NCBI RefSeq assembly: GCF_000971975.1
Contig: NZ_LAQO01000014.1
Span: 144,268-208,267, forward strand
Length of the DNA stretch: 64,000 nt
Reading direction: 5' to 3'
Source: Paenibacillus algorifonticola
GTDB lineage: Bacteria > Bacillota > Bacilli > Paenibacillales > Paenibacillaceae
A model generated the notes under the pieces. The model did no database searches and had not been told where the DNA came from. It was given only the letters and a program-made list of their open reading frames with translations. The position numbers and the translations under genes were made by a program. This document shows, in pieces, positions 53,457-60,752 of this stretch (position 1 is the first letter of the stretch; every line of letters starts with the position of its first letter).

Positions 53457-53648
53457 TCAAGCCAAATTTGACACCTCAACCATAAAAGCTTCATGTGCAG
53501 TTTTCCATCCCAAACACTTTCGAGGACACCTCGCTGCCAGGATGAATAAGGATCGGCAGGCAAAATACACCTCCATGCCATGCAGAGCCGTTAGGCGTTC
53601 GTGGCAAGCAAATTCTTTACCGCGATCAACGGTACACGAATCAGTCAT
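53457..53648 (-). mobile_element. IS30-family transposase remnant
   Basis: A 63-residue frame joins two pieces of an IS30-type DDE transposase: DRGKEFACHERLTALHGMEVYF (around the second catalytic Asp, split here at CHERL) and RPRKCLGWKTAHEAF-like CPRKCLGWKTAHEAFM at the C-terminus. The segment between, which carries the usual PWQRGSNENTNG-type region, is missing. No terminal inverted repeats were found. It borders the toxin/immunity island and is a likely trace of how that DNA arrived. Confidence 0.8.
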
Positions 53649-53650
53649 GA

Positions 53651-53963
53651 GTCATTTTTATGTACCGCACTTCATATTACAACCCGTCCTTTGAAAAATT
53701 TCAGAATATTCCAAAAAATATATATTGTATGTTACTGTCCCAAATATCTTTTTTATAGCTCTCATTATTAATAAAACCGCCTACAGCAGCAGCTGAGACG
53801 GTTCCATGGTGCATCTTATGACATCCTATTATAGATGACTATGCCATTTCCAGCATTGAATCCTGGTACCCATTATCAATCTTCCTCTATTTTCCGATAT
53901 AATGACAAAGAAGCCAGCATCATCGTTATCTCTTCATTAAAACGCTTCAGAGAGGAGCTTCAT
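53651..53963. other. Non-coding spacer between the IS30 remnant and rsbQ
   Basis: 313 nt, AT-rich. A small dyad AACCG-c-CT...AG-a-CGGTT lies at about 53774-53801. The rsbQ promoter must be here but no clear hexamer pair was seen. Confidence 0.4.
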
Positions 53964-54770
53964 ATGACTATCGACGTTTTGGAACGGAATAATGTAAAGG
54001 TAATGGGCACAGGCAGCAAAACGATTGTTTTTGCTCATGGCTTTGGATGCGATCAAGATATGTGGCGTTATATGGTTCCTAGCTTTGTAGACAACTATCG
54101 AATTGTACTGTTTGATTATGTAGGCTCTGGAAAATCCCAAATTCACAATTATGATTCACAAAAATATAATGACCTGCAAGGCTATGCCCAGGATGTGCTG
54201 GATGTTATGGAAACGCTGGATTTGCGAGATGCTATTTTCGTCGGACATTCGGTTAGCAGCATGATTGGCATGCTAGCTTCCATCCGCGATTCCAAATATT
54301 TCGAGCGCATCGTCATGCTTGGGCCTTCTCCTCGCTATGTGAATGATCTTCCGGATTATTACGGAGGCTTCGATAAACGCGATATAGAAGAATTGCTTAC
54401 GATGATGGAGATGAATTTCATTGGCTGGGCCAGCTATTTGGCGCCAATTGTCATGCAAAATAACGAGCGCAAGGAATTAAGCGAGGAATTGGAAAAAAGC
54501 TTTTGCTCTAGAGATCCGCATATTGCGAGACAGTTTGCAGAAGTCACTTTTTTCTCAGATTGCCGTGTCAGCCTTCAGCAAGCCTCTGTTCCGACACTTA
54601 TTCTTCAATGTACTGACGACAGTATCGCTCCAATTGAGGTAGGCCATTATTTGCATGCCCATCTCAAAAACAGCGTCCTTCGGCAGATGACAGCGACTGG
54701 GCATTATCCGCATTTAAGTCAGCCTGAAGAAACGAGCCAGATGATTAAAGAATATTTAACCAGTGTGTAA
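53964..54770 (+). CDS. rsbQ: RsbQ-like alpha/beta hydrolase (energy-stress SigB pathway)
   Basis: 268 residues, alpha/beta-hydrolase fold. The triad is S96 in GHSVSS, D219 in CTDDSIAP and H247 in GHYPHLS, the same numbering as in Bacillus subtilis RsbQ. VFAHGFGCDQDMWRYMVP and VLFDYVGSGKSQIHNYD also match. In B. subtilis RsbQ supplies a hydrophobic ligand to the PAS domain of the phosphatase RsbP and so turns on SigB under energy stress. ATG 53964 has AGAGGAG 6 nt upstream. The next gene, 24 nt downstream, keeps part of a PAS domain but no phosphatase. Confidence 0.92.
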   Translation: MTIDVLERNNVKVMGTGSKTIVFAHGFGCDQDMWRYMVPSFVDNYRIVLFDYVGSGKSQIHNYDSQKYNDLQGYAQDVLDVMETLDLRDAIFVGHSVSSMIGMLASIRDSKYFERIVMLGPSPRYVNDLPDYYGGFDKRDIEELLTMMEMNFIGWASYLAPIVMQNNERKELSEELEKSFCSRDPHIARQFAEVTFFSDCRVSLQQASVPTLILQCTDDSIAPIEVGHYLHAHLKNSVLRQMTATGHYPHLSQPEETSQMIKEYLTSV

Positions 54771-54794
54771 TAGGTAAAGAAAGGCAGACCTTAT

Positions 54795-55067
54795 ATGGAT
54801 ATTCAATTAGATAAAGCTCCCTGCGGATATTTTTCGATTTCGGACGCAGGCTTGATTCAATCGGTTAATCAGACTTTACTGGAAATGCTGCACTATGAGC
54901 GCAATGAGCTGCTTGGTCGTATTACAGTCAGCATTGGCGCAGCAACCGTTATGCCTGGCGATACCGACCAGACGCTGATCCATAAAGCGGATACTGCACT
55001 TTATGCATCAAAGACGGGCGGAAGAAACCGCATTACTCATGCGGATCATTTAGTGAACAGCAAGTAG
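54795..55067 (+). pseudogene. PAS/GGDEF protein with internal deletion (remnant diguanylate cyclase)
   Basis: 90 residues. Residues 1-42 are the start of a PAS domain (DKAPCGYFSISDAGLIQSVN, MLHYERNELLGR). Residues 43-90 are the C-terminal end of a GGDEF domain (TVSIGAATVMPGDT, LIHKADTALYASKTGGRNRI). The rest of the PAS domain and the whole cyclase core with the GGDEF signature are missing, yet the frame is kept. A good GAAAGG lies in front of the ATG. Probably the RsbQ partner was a PAS-GGDEF protein that has lost its middle by an in-frame deletion; a functional mini-protein cannot be excluded. Confidence 0.78.
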
Positions 55068-55098
55068 CAAGCAATAGGATAGATATAACCTCAAATAA

Positions 55099-55146
55099 AA
55101 AAGAAGAATCCATCTGCGCTGCGGCGCGAAGACGGCTTCTTCTTTT
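55099..55146. terminator. Bidirectional terminator between rsbQ unit and AraC gene
   Basis: AAAAGAAGAATCC pairs with GGCTTCTTCTTTT (one mismatch). The stem supplies T-rich ends on both strands and lies between convergent genes. Confidence 0.8.
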
Positions 55147-55225
55147 GTTATTTCCACACTTACTCAATTGCTGAAATACGAGCAAATCGCCAGCTAAATC
55201 GTGTAGCAGCTCAGTTGTCCGTCTA

Positions 55226-56080
55226 TTAAGCTCTCCCCTCAACCGCCACCCACAGCTCGTTACGGTTTTCTTCTGGCGGCAAATAACATTCGATAGCAGG
55301 CAAATTGGCGAGCTGATAGGCCGAGGTAGGCAGCCATTCCGTATACAGCCGCTTCCAAATACCGCCCAGCTGATCTGGTCCGCCCTCCACTTCAAATACG
55401 ACCCATGACGAAGGCGAAAACTCTCGGCGAACCATAGCTGTAGGAGCCTCTTGCTCCGATTCAATAGCCAAAATATAGTTCAAATACTCATTTTGCCCGT
55501 GCCCTCCATCGGCGCATACGCCAAGTATGCCGCGGATACCGGGCTGGGCTGCGCGAATTCCCCACAGCTGTTCGAACAAGCTAGTCTGTGCTGCCTCAGC
55601 CCATAAACGCGGTACCGTTTCAAACACCTCGCTATTGCGCACCTGCTCGGAAATGCCAACGATGGAAAATGCGCCAAGCTCCTCGATTCGATAATTCATA
55701 GCTGCCGCTCCTTTTACTGAAATTTGAAAGGATAGGCGCGGATAGGCCTTCAGCTTCGTTCCGGCACTTCTCGCGGCAGTCGGTGTTGTACCATGCAGCT
55801 GCTGAAAAGCACGGGTGAACGCTTCGGGGGAATCGTAACCATATTTGAGCGCCACATCGATGACCTTAACCGTGCTGTTTTGCAGCTCGAACGCCGCCAG
55901 ACTGAGCCGCCGCCTGCGAATGTATTCCGATAACGACACCTCCATGATGTAAGGGAACATCCGCTGAAAATGATAGAGCGAGCATCCAGCAATAGTGGCA
56001 GCTTCCGCATAATCAATATCATCTGCCAAATGATCCTCGATATAGCCAATGGCCGCGTTCATATGTAATACCCAATCCAT
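55226..56080 (-). CDS. AraC-family regulator with GyrI-like effector-binding domain
   Basis: 284 residues. Two AraC helix-turn-helix motifs lie at the N-terminus (DIDYAEAATIAGCSLYHFQRM, VIDVALKYGYDSPEAFTRAF). A GyrI/BacI-like small-molecule domain occupies about 125-284 (YRIEELGAFSIVGISEQVRN, SSWVVFEVEGGP, GIWKRLYTEWLPTSAYQ, AIECYLPP). This is the Rob/SoxS-TipAS-like architecture used for sensing drugs or other ligands. It is alone on its transcript, upstream of a strong terminator of the next gene. Confidence 0.9.
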   Translation of the reverse strand: MDWVLHMNAAIGYIEDHLADDIDYAEAATIAGCSLYHFQRMFPYIMEVSLSEYIRRRRLSLAAFELQNSTVKVIDVALKYGYDSPEAFTRAFQQLHGTTPTAARSAGTKLKAYPRLSFQISVKGAAAMNYRIEELGAFSIVGISEQVRNSEVFETVPRLWAEAAQTSLFEQLWGIRAAQPGIRGILGVCADGGHGQNEYLNYILAIESEQEAPTAMVRREFSPSSWVVFEVEGGPDQLGGIWKRLYTEWLPTSAYQLANLPAIECYLPPEENRNELWVAVEGRA

Positions 56081-56120
56081 AACCTCGTCCTCCTCTGTTC
56101 ATTACTATACCTAAAATAAC

Positions 56121-56160
56121 ATAAAACAGCCTTGCATTCTCTGCACAAGAATGCAAGGCT
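56121..56160 (-). terminator. Rho-independent terminator
   Basis: AGCCTTGCATTCT (56128-56140) is perfectly complementary to AGAATGCAAGGCT (56148-56160). On the minus strand GTTTTATGTTATTTTA follows, ending the membrane-protein gene. Confidence 0.88.
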
Positions 56161-56175
56161 TCCCCTTGTAACTTA

Positions 56176-57096
56176 TTATCCCTCGCTCCCCAGCGATGGG
56201 CTGCTCACCTCTGAGCGTTTCCGGCCTGTTACGGACTGCCAAAACATAAAGCATCCAGCTCCAAAAGAAAGCAAGAAGAAGAACAAAGCGAGCAGCGGCA
56301 GCGGTGACCACTCCAGCATGGCACCACCGTTCCAAGTCTGCCAGCCTACTTCAAGCAGGCCGAGTATATAAGCTGTTCCCGCCACATGCACCCATTTGCG
56401 GCGCTCCTGCGGGCGCAGCCTCGTGCGCTCCGACAGCCAAGCGACAAGCGGGATCGCTTGGATAGCATGAAAGCCTAGGCCATGAAGCCACATGATATTG
56501 CCATTCTCCCCTGTCATGCGGCTCTCGGTCAAGGAAATCCAAATGCCAGCGGCGAAGGAAAGCAATATCGCCACCATCGCGTAGCGGATCGCGAGCACCA
56601 GCTCCGGTCTTAGCTTATACGATCTGCTGCGGAAAAAAGCGACTGCCAGCACGCAATAAAACACGATCAGCAGCATGGCCACAAGGCCAAAACCAGCCGC
56701 CACAGCTATATCAAAAGCTGTGCCGCCTTCTGCAAAACGCGGATTCATGCCGCGCATATTTTGCACATTTTCAGCGAAATACGAATACATGGAAAGGATC
56801 GCATAAGACCAGCGAAAAATCGCCTTGCCTCTTGTGCTCATAGCAGACAAAGGTAATACCGCCGCCGTCGAGAGCAGAAAAATACCCAATGCCGCATTAA
56901 AGGACGCCGCTTTGCTTACATCCCCATTAGGCGCAACCTCGCCACCATAGAGCAGCATCCAGACCACACATACCGCTGCTAGTACAAAGCCAAGTATGCC
57001 TAGCGCCGCCAGCAGGCCTTCTCCCTGAAACAAACGAACCTTTCTTGCAGGCCCCTCCCCTTGCAGGCCCTCTTCCGTACCTAAATTCCGAATCAT
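56176..57096 (-). CDS. Polytopic membrane protein of unknown function
   Basis: 306 residues with about eight hydrophobic helices (GLLAALGILGFVLAAVCVVWM, ALGIFLLSTAAVLPLSAM, VAMLLIVFYCVLAVAFF, LALFFFLLSFGAGCFMFW). It has a conserved-looking extracytoplasmic piece (SLTESRMTGENGNIMWLHGLGFHAIQ, in parts). I do not recognise a characterised family; similar proteins are usually called hypothetical. It is single and not clearly linked to its neighbours. Confidence 0.75.
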   Translation of the reverse strand: MIRNLGTEEGLQGEGPARKVRLFQGEGLLAALGILGFVLAAVCVVWMLLYGGEVAPNGDVSKAASFNAALGIFLLSTAAVLPLSAMSTRGKAIFRWSYAILSMYSYFAENVQNMRGMNPRFAEGGTAFDIAVAAGFGLVAMLLIVFYCVLAVAFFRSRSYKLRPELVLAIRYAMVAILLSFAAGIWISLTESRMTGENGNIMWLHGLGFHAIQAIPLVAWLSERTRLRPQERRKWVHVAGTAYILGLLEVGWQTWNGGAMLEWSPLPLLALFFFLLSFGAGCFMFWQSVTGRKRSEVSSPSLGSEG

Positions 57097-57213
57097 AATA
57101 CCCCACCCATTCCCTATTAGCTTCTTGCCTTAACTTTAAAGGAATGGACAGGGTAACCGGAACGGACCTTCATCCAGTGTTTCACAGGACGGAAAGCGGA
57201 TATTGGCTCATGC

Positions 57214-58242
57214 TCAAGACGGAGAGATGATTTCCCCAATAATTCCTTTTAACTGATGAACGCCCAAATCGGTATTCGTCATAATGACGGCTCCCGTTCC
57301 TGAATAAGGGAAAGCGACCAGCATACATTGAAAGCCTACGCCCCAGCCGAGCGAGGAAATTTCGAGCTCCTGTTTGGAATGATCTAGAAAAAGGCCTAGT
57401 CCGGTCCATTCTTTAACGCCTTGTGGGGTAATCAGCTCCTTTGCATAGCTTGCAGACAGACCTATCTTACTTTGATCTTTAAGTGCATTCATTAATTCCA
57501 CGACCAGGATGGCTAAATCAGAAGGCGTTGTCCAGAGCCCGGCTGCTGCCGGATAAGGATACATCGGATATTTCCCTTCCACTACATTTCCATGCTTATC
57601 GTGCCCACAGCAAACTCTCTCGCTCATCGTCTCTGATGATAACGGACTGTACGTGCTATTTTTCATATGTAAGGGTTCAAATATGAGCTCGCTCATGACG
57701 ATTTCAAAGGACTTTCCTAAAACATCCTCTATTAGCTGCTGAATGATGCAAAAGCCCGCATCTGAATATTGAAAGTCGCTCCCCGGCTCATATTCCACCC
57801 TAATAGGCACTTTACAATAAGACGTCTCCCCCTCTAACAACTCCGCCATTGAAGAAATGCGCGCCTTGGATTGAAGCTCGCCAAAGCTTCCTTCAGGATC
57901 AACAATCCCCGCTTGATGACTTAGCAATGCCCTAAGGGTAACTTTGCTGCCTGCAGACCATGGATGATCCGAAACTTTCCAAGAAATAAGCCTATCATTT
58001 ACATCTTCATCTAAATCGAGAAGGCTATCCTCGACTAATTTCATAGCGAGCATGGACGTTAAAAACTTGCTAATGGAGCAGGCGTTGAAAATCGTATCGC
58101 TATTCACCTGATTGGAGGCTCCTTGTTCCAAGACACCAAAGCTCTCTGCCGTGCTCAACTGCCCATGCTGAATAAACGCAGCGCTTAATCCCGCCACCCG
58201 ATAATGCTCCATACGTTCAACGATATTAATATTTAACGACAT
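57214..58242 (-). CDS. Serine beta-lactamase-like hydrolase (class C/penicillin-binding fold)
   Basis: 342 residues without signal peptide. The nucleophile motif is S56-I-S-K59 in FNACSISKFLTSML, the second motif Y159-S-D in FQYSDAGFCIIQQL, with LLSHQAGI and YPYPAAAGLWTTPSDLA as further family segments. Members are esterases, D-amino-acid peptidases or unknown hydrolases rather than true beta-lactamases. ATG 58242 is preferred (GAGAGG 12 nt upstream); the frame is open to 58284. Substrate unknown. Confidence 0.87.
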   Translation of the reverse strand: MSLNINIVERMEHYRVAGLSAAFIQHGQLSTAESFGVLEQGASNQVNSDTIFNACSISKFLTSMLAMKLVEDSLLDLDEDVNDRLISWKVSDHPWSAGSKVTLRALLSHQAGIVDPEGSFGELQSKARISSMAELLEGETSYCKVPIRVEYEPGSDFQYSDAGFCIIQQLIEDVLGKSFEIVMSELIFEPLHMKNSTYSPLSSETMSERVCCGHDKHGNVVEGKYPMYPYPAAAGLWTTPSDLAILVVELMNALKDQSKIGLSASYAKELITPQGVKEWTGLGLFLDHSKQELEISSLGWGVGFQCMLVAFPYSGTGAVIMTNTDLGVHQLKGIIGEIISPS

Positions 58243-58353
58243 AGCCTGAATCAGCCCTCTCAAATTCCACTTTATCCCAGCCAACTCCTCACATTATAGA
58301 ACATATGTTCTTTATTCTCAACTATTAATTACAAGCTTTAATCTAGTCCCTTC

Positions 58354-58391
58354 AAAAATAAAAATGCCGAATGGACAAACTCCATTCGACA
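58354..58391 (-). terminator. Rho-independent terminator of the former ABC gene
   Basis: On the minus strand TGTCGAATGGA, loop GTTTG, TCCATTCGGCA is followed by TTTTTATTTTT. It still marks the 3' end of the ABC pseudogene, 27 nt past its original stop. Confidence 0.87.
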
Positions 58392-58417
58392 TTCCCATTT
58401 GGCATCTCTCTATCCAT

Positions 58418-59289
58418 TCAGCCTGCAAAAAACCAAGAGGAAATCTGCCAGCCTGCCGTCTGCTGCTGCAGCTTCCACAGACGCGCATACAAGCGGTCTG
58501 CCCCCAATAGCTCCTCATGCTGGCTGCTCGACGATTCGGCCTTGATCCAGCACAATAATCTGGTCGGCACTCATGACCGTTTTCAGCCGGTGGGCAATCG
58601 CAATAACGATTCGGCCTTGAATGAGGCGGTCGATCGCCTGCTGAATATCGGCTTCATTTTTAGGATCGAGAGAAGCCGTCGCTTCATCCAGCAGCACAAT
58701 TGGAGCATCCTTCAGTATCGCCCGCGCAATCGAAATCCGCTGCTTCTCCCCGCCGGATAATGTGCTCCCGCCTTCTCCAACTAGCGTATCATAGCCTTGC
58801 GGCAGCCTCATAATAAAATCATGGCAGCACGCCTGACGGGCCGCTTGCTCCACTTCGCGCTGGGTCGCCCCAGCTTTGCCGACACGTATGTTATTCGCAA
58901 TTGTATCCTGAAACAAATACACATCCTGAAACACCATGGATACTTTGCGCAGCAGCGCCTCCGGGTTCATCTCCCGAATATTTTCCCCACTGAGCAGCAC
59001 CTGCCCCTCGCTCGGATCGTAGAAACGGGCAATCAACCGCAGCACCGTGCTTTTACCGCTGCCCGAAGGGCCTACCAGCGCGGTGAAGGAGCCTGACGGC
59101 AAGCTTAGGCTCGCCTGCTGAATAACGGCATGCTCATTGTAGCCAAACGTCACCTTGTCGAAAACAAGATCATGACCGGCAAGCGGCTGCTTCTCTCCTG
59201 ACATGACGGGCTCCTTCAGCAGCTCAATGACCCGTTTTCCAGCCTGCTCGTTGTAGCGAAACTCTGCAAAGCTCGTCAGCGCCGTCTCC
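58418..59289 (-). pseudogene. ABC transporter ATPase domain, 5'-truncated and frameshifted (fused siderophore/drug-type half-transporter)
   Basis: The minus strand encodes the linker and ATPase part of a one-chain ABC transporter: TALTSFAEFRYNEQAGKRVI, Walker A VGPSGSGKST, Q-loop VFQDVYLFQ, signature LSGGEKQRISIARA, Walker B IVLLDEATASLD and the H-loop Ile-Ala-His-Arg. The membrane domain that should precede residue 1 is gone at about 59289. After GRIVEQ the frame shifts; the original end (QHEELLGADRLYARLWKLQ to 58418) continues in another frame. The layout is like the YbtP/YbtQ or lipid-A-exporter class. The broken 5' edge abuts a broken binding-protein gene on the other strand. Confidence 0.8.
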
Positions 59290-59535
59290 TTTCGCCAAAT
59301 TTCCTACAAGGTCATTGAAGACTATGCAGGCGATTATATTTTTCTGGACCAGGGAGAAATGATTTCCGAGGTATGGGGCAGCAACCAAGGGCTATGGAAA
59401 TCGCTGGATGCCGTTAAAAATAACCGCATGTTCAATCTCGACCCTGAATTGTTCTGGGGAAATGATCCTGTTTCCTTGAAGCTGCAAATTCAGGAAATTG
59501 TGAAAATGCTTACGGAGCAAGCCAAACAGGAGTAA
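59290..59535 (+). pseudogene. C-terminal fragment of a siderophore substrate-binding protein
   Basis: The open frame with no start reads ISYKVIEDYAGDYIFLDQGE, VWGSNQGLWKSLDAVKNNRM, ELFWGNDPVSLKLQIQEIVK and ends at 59535. It is the last 80 residues of a FeuA/FhuD-type binding protein (compare YAGDYIVM and the NLPAVKNGKLY region of the intact copy next door). The N-terminal three quarters are missing at the junction with the ABC pseudogene. A terminator follows the stop. Confidence 0.8.
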
Positions 59536-59561
59536 GCCTCCTAGTGTCCAAAAATCAAGTA

Positions 59562-59597
59562 AGCCGCCGAAATTGCTTCGGCGGCTTTTTCGTTTTG
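59562..59597 (+). terminator. Rho-independent terminator
   Basis: AGCCGCCGAA, loop ATTG plus C, TTCGGCGGCT, then TTTTTCGTTTT on the plus strand. It ends the binding-protein fragment's frame and may also serve the convergent intact gene. Confidence 0.87.
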
Positions 59598-59618
59598 CAA
59601 GCTTAATGCTGCTAATGA

Positions 59619-60659
59619 TTAATTGCCTTTGGCAAGCCAGTCCGCAAGCTCTTCGGTCTGAGCCAGTACCGCGAGCGGATCGTAGTACCAAGAGCGCTCC
59701 TCTGGCCATACATACAGCTTGCCGTTTTTCACCGCCGGAAGGTTGCTCCAAATCGGATCAGCCTGAAAATCTGCCAGCGTCCAGTCGTTCGAGGTCATTA
59801 CAATATAATCCCCGGCATATTGCGGGACAATCTCTGCAGACAGCTCGGCCCACTGCTTCTCCATAATGACTTCTGCTACATCGGTCGGCGGCTTGCGTCC
59901 AAGCGCTTGATACACCGGCTGACCGCCACGTCCAAAATTATCTCCGTAGGCATAGGTCGACTTCTCCGTATGCTCAAAAATGGAAAAGGTTGCGTCTGCC
60001 GGAATGGCCGCGTCAACCTTCGCCTTCGCTTCAGCAATGCGACGGTCGAATTCCTCCAGCCATGTTTTCGCTTCCTGCTCTTTGCCCAGCACATCCCCGA
60101 AATACGTCAGCTCTTCATGAGCATTTTTGAGGTCGCCATAAGGAATAAAGAGGGTAGGCGCGATTTTGCTGAGCAGCTCGTAGCTCTCTCCATTGCCTGT
60201 AATAATCAAATCGGGAGCAAGAGCTGCAATTTTCTCTGCAGACGGCTTGCCATATTCGCCCGTATCTTCAACGCCGGTAAGCGCCTCTTTAAAATAATAG
60301 TTTTGCAGCGTTAATCCCGGCGCCCCAATTGGAACAACGCCAAGGGCAATGAGGCTGCCAAGGTACTCTTCAGCTACGATACGCTTCGGCTGAGCAGGAA
60401 TTTCGATATCGCCTTTTACGGTAGAAATCGTTTTGACAGCGTTAGGGTCAGCGGTCGCTTCCGGTGTTGCTTCTCCAGCGCCAGCATTGCTTGCTTCACT
60501 GGATGGCTGCGCTGTCGCTTCACTCTCTGTATTCGTCTTGCCGGTCTCGCTCGACTCTGCTGAACCGCATGCTGTAAAGATGCTTACGCATAGCAGCAGC
60601 ATAGCTAGCATAGAAGCCATGCTGCGCTTATGATTTTGGCTTTGATTTTTCAAAAACAC
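59619..60659 (-). CDS. Iron(III)-siderophore-binding lipoprotein
   Basis: 346-residue lipoprotein with lipobox FTAC after a basic signal sequence, then a long Ser/Thr/Glu/Ala linker and a class III binding-protein fold (IPAQPKRIVAEEYLGSLIAL, APDLIITGNGESYELLSKIA, FGRGGQPVYQALG, YAGDYIVMTS, LPAVKNGKLYVWPEE in parts). GTG 60659 is the start: AGGGGG lies 8 nt upstream. A Fur box lies 25 nt upstream. No permease or ATPase is adjacent, so it must use a transporter encoded elsewhere. The Btr-like regulator just upstream is the probable activator. Confidence 0.9.
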   Translation of the reverse strand: MFLKNQSQNHKRSMASMLAMLLLCVSIFTACGSAESSETGKTNTESEATAQPSSEASNAGAGEATPEATADPNAVKTISTVKGDIEIPAQPKRIVAEEYLGSLIALGVVPIGAPGLTLQNYYFKEALTGVEDTGEYGKPSAEKIAALAPDLIITGNGESYELLSKIAPTLFIPYGDLKNAHEELTYFGDVLGKEQEAKTWLEEFDRRIAEAKAKVDAAIPADATFSIFEHTEKSTYAYGDNFGRGGQPVYQALGRKPPTDVAEVIMEKQWAELSAEIVPQYAGDYIVMTSNDWTLADFQADPIWSNLPAVKNGKLYVWPEERSWYYDPLAVLAQTEELADWLAKGN

Positions 60660-60683
60660 GTGTAAATCCCCCTCATTTTATAT

Positions 60684-60698
60684 CGATAATCATTCTCA
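60684..60698. promoter_or_regulatory. Fur box before the siderophore-binding protein gene
   Basis: CGATAATCATTCTCA matches the 7-1-7 Fur consensus TGATAATNATTATCA at 12 of the 14 defined positions, 25 nt before the GTG start. Confidence 0.8.
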
Positions 60699-60718
60699 TT
60701 TACACTTTAACGTGTAAA
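60699..60718. promoter_or_regulatory. Palindrome adjoining the Fur box, candidate Btr-type operator
   Basis: TTTACAC (60699-60705) and GTGTAAA (60712-60718) form a perfect inverted repeat with a 6-nt spacer. A third copy, GTGTAAA, lies at 60660-60666 next to the start codon. The position upstream of the binding protein and next to an AraC/binding-protein-fusion regulator suggests it binds that regulator. Confidence 0.5.
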
Positions 60719-60752
60719 CAAACAAATGACTATGCCTTAAAATGATATGACG

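Noticed and set aside
57214..58242. True class C beta-lactamase conferring resistance
   Set aside because: There is no signal peptide, and the Y-S-D motif fits the broad esterase/peptidase relatives as well; resistance cannot be claimed.
58515..59204. Stand-alone functional ABC ATPase
   Set aside because: The chain lacks its expected membrane domain, and the original C-terminus continues in another frame after GRIVEQ.
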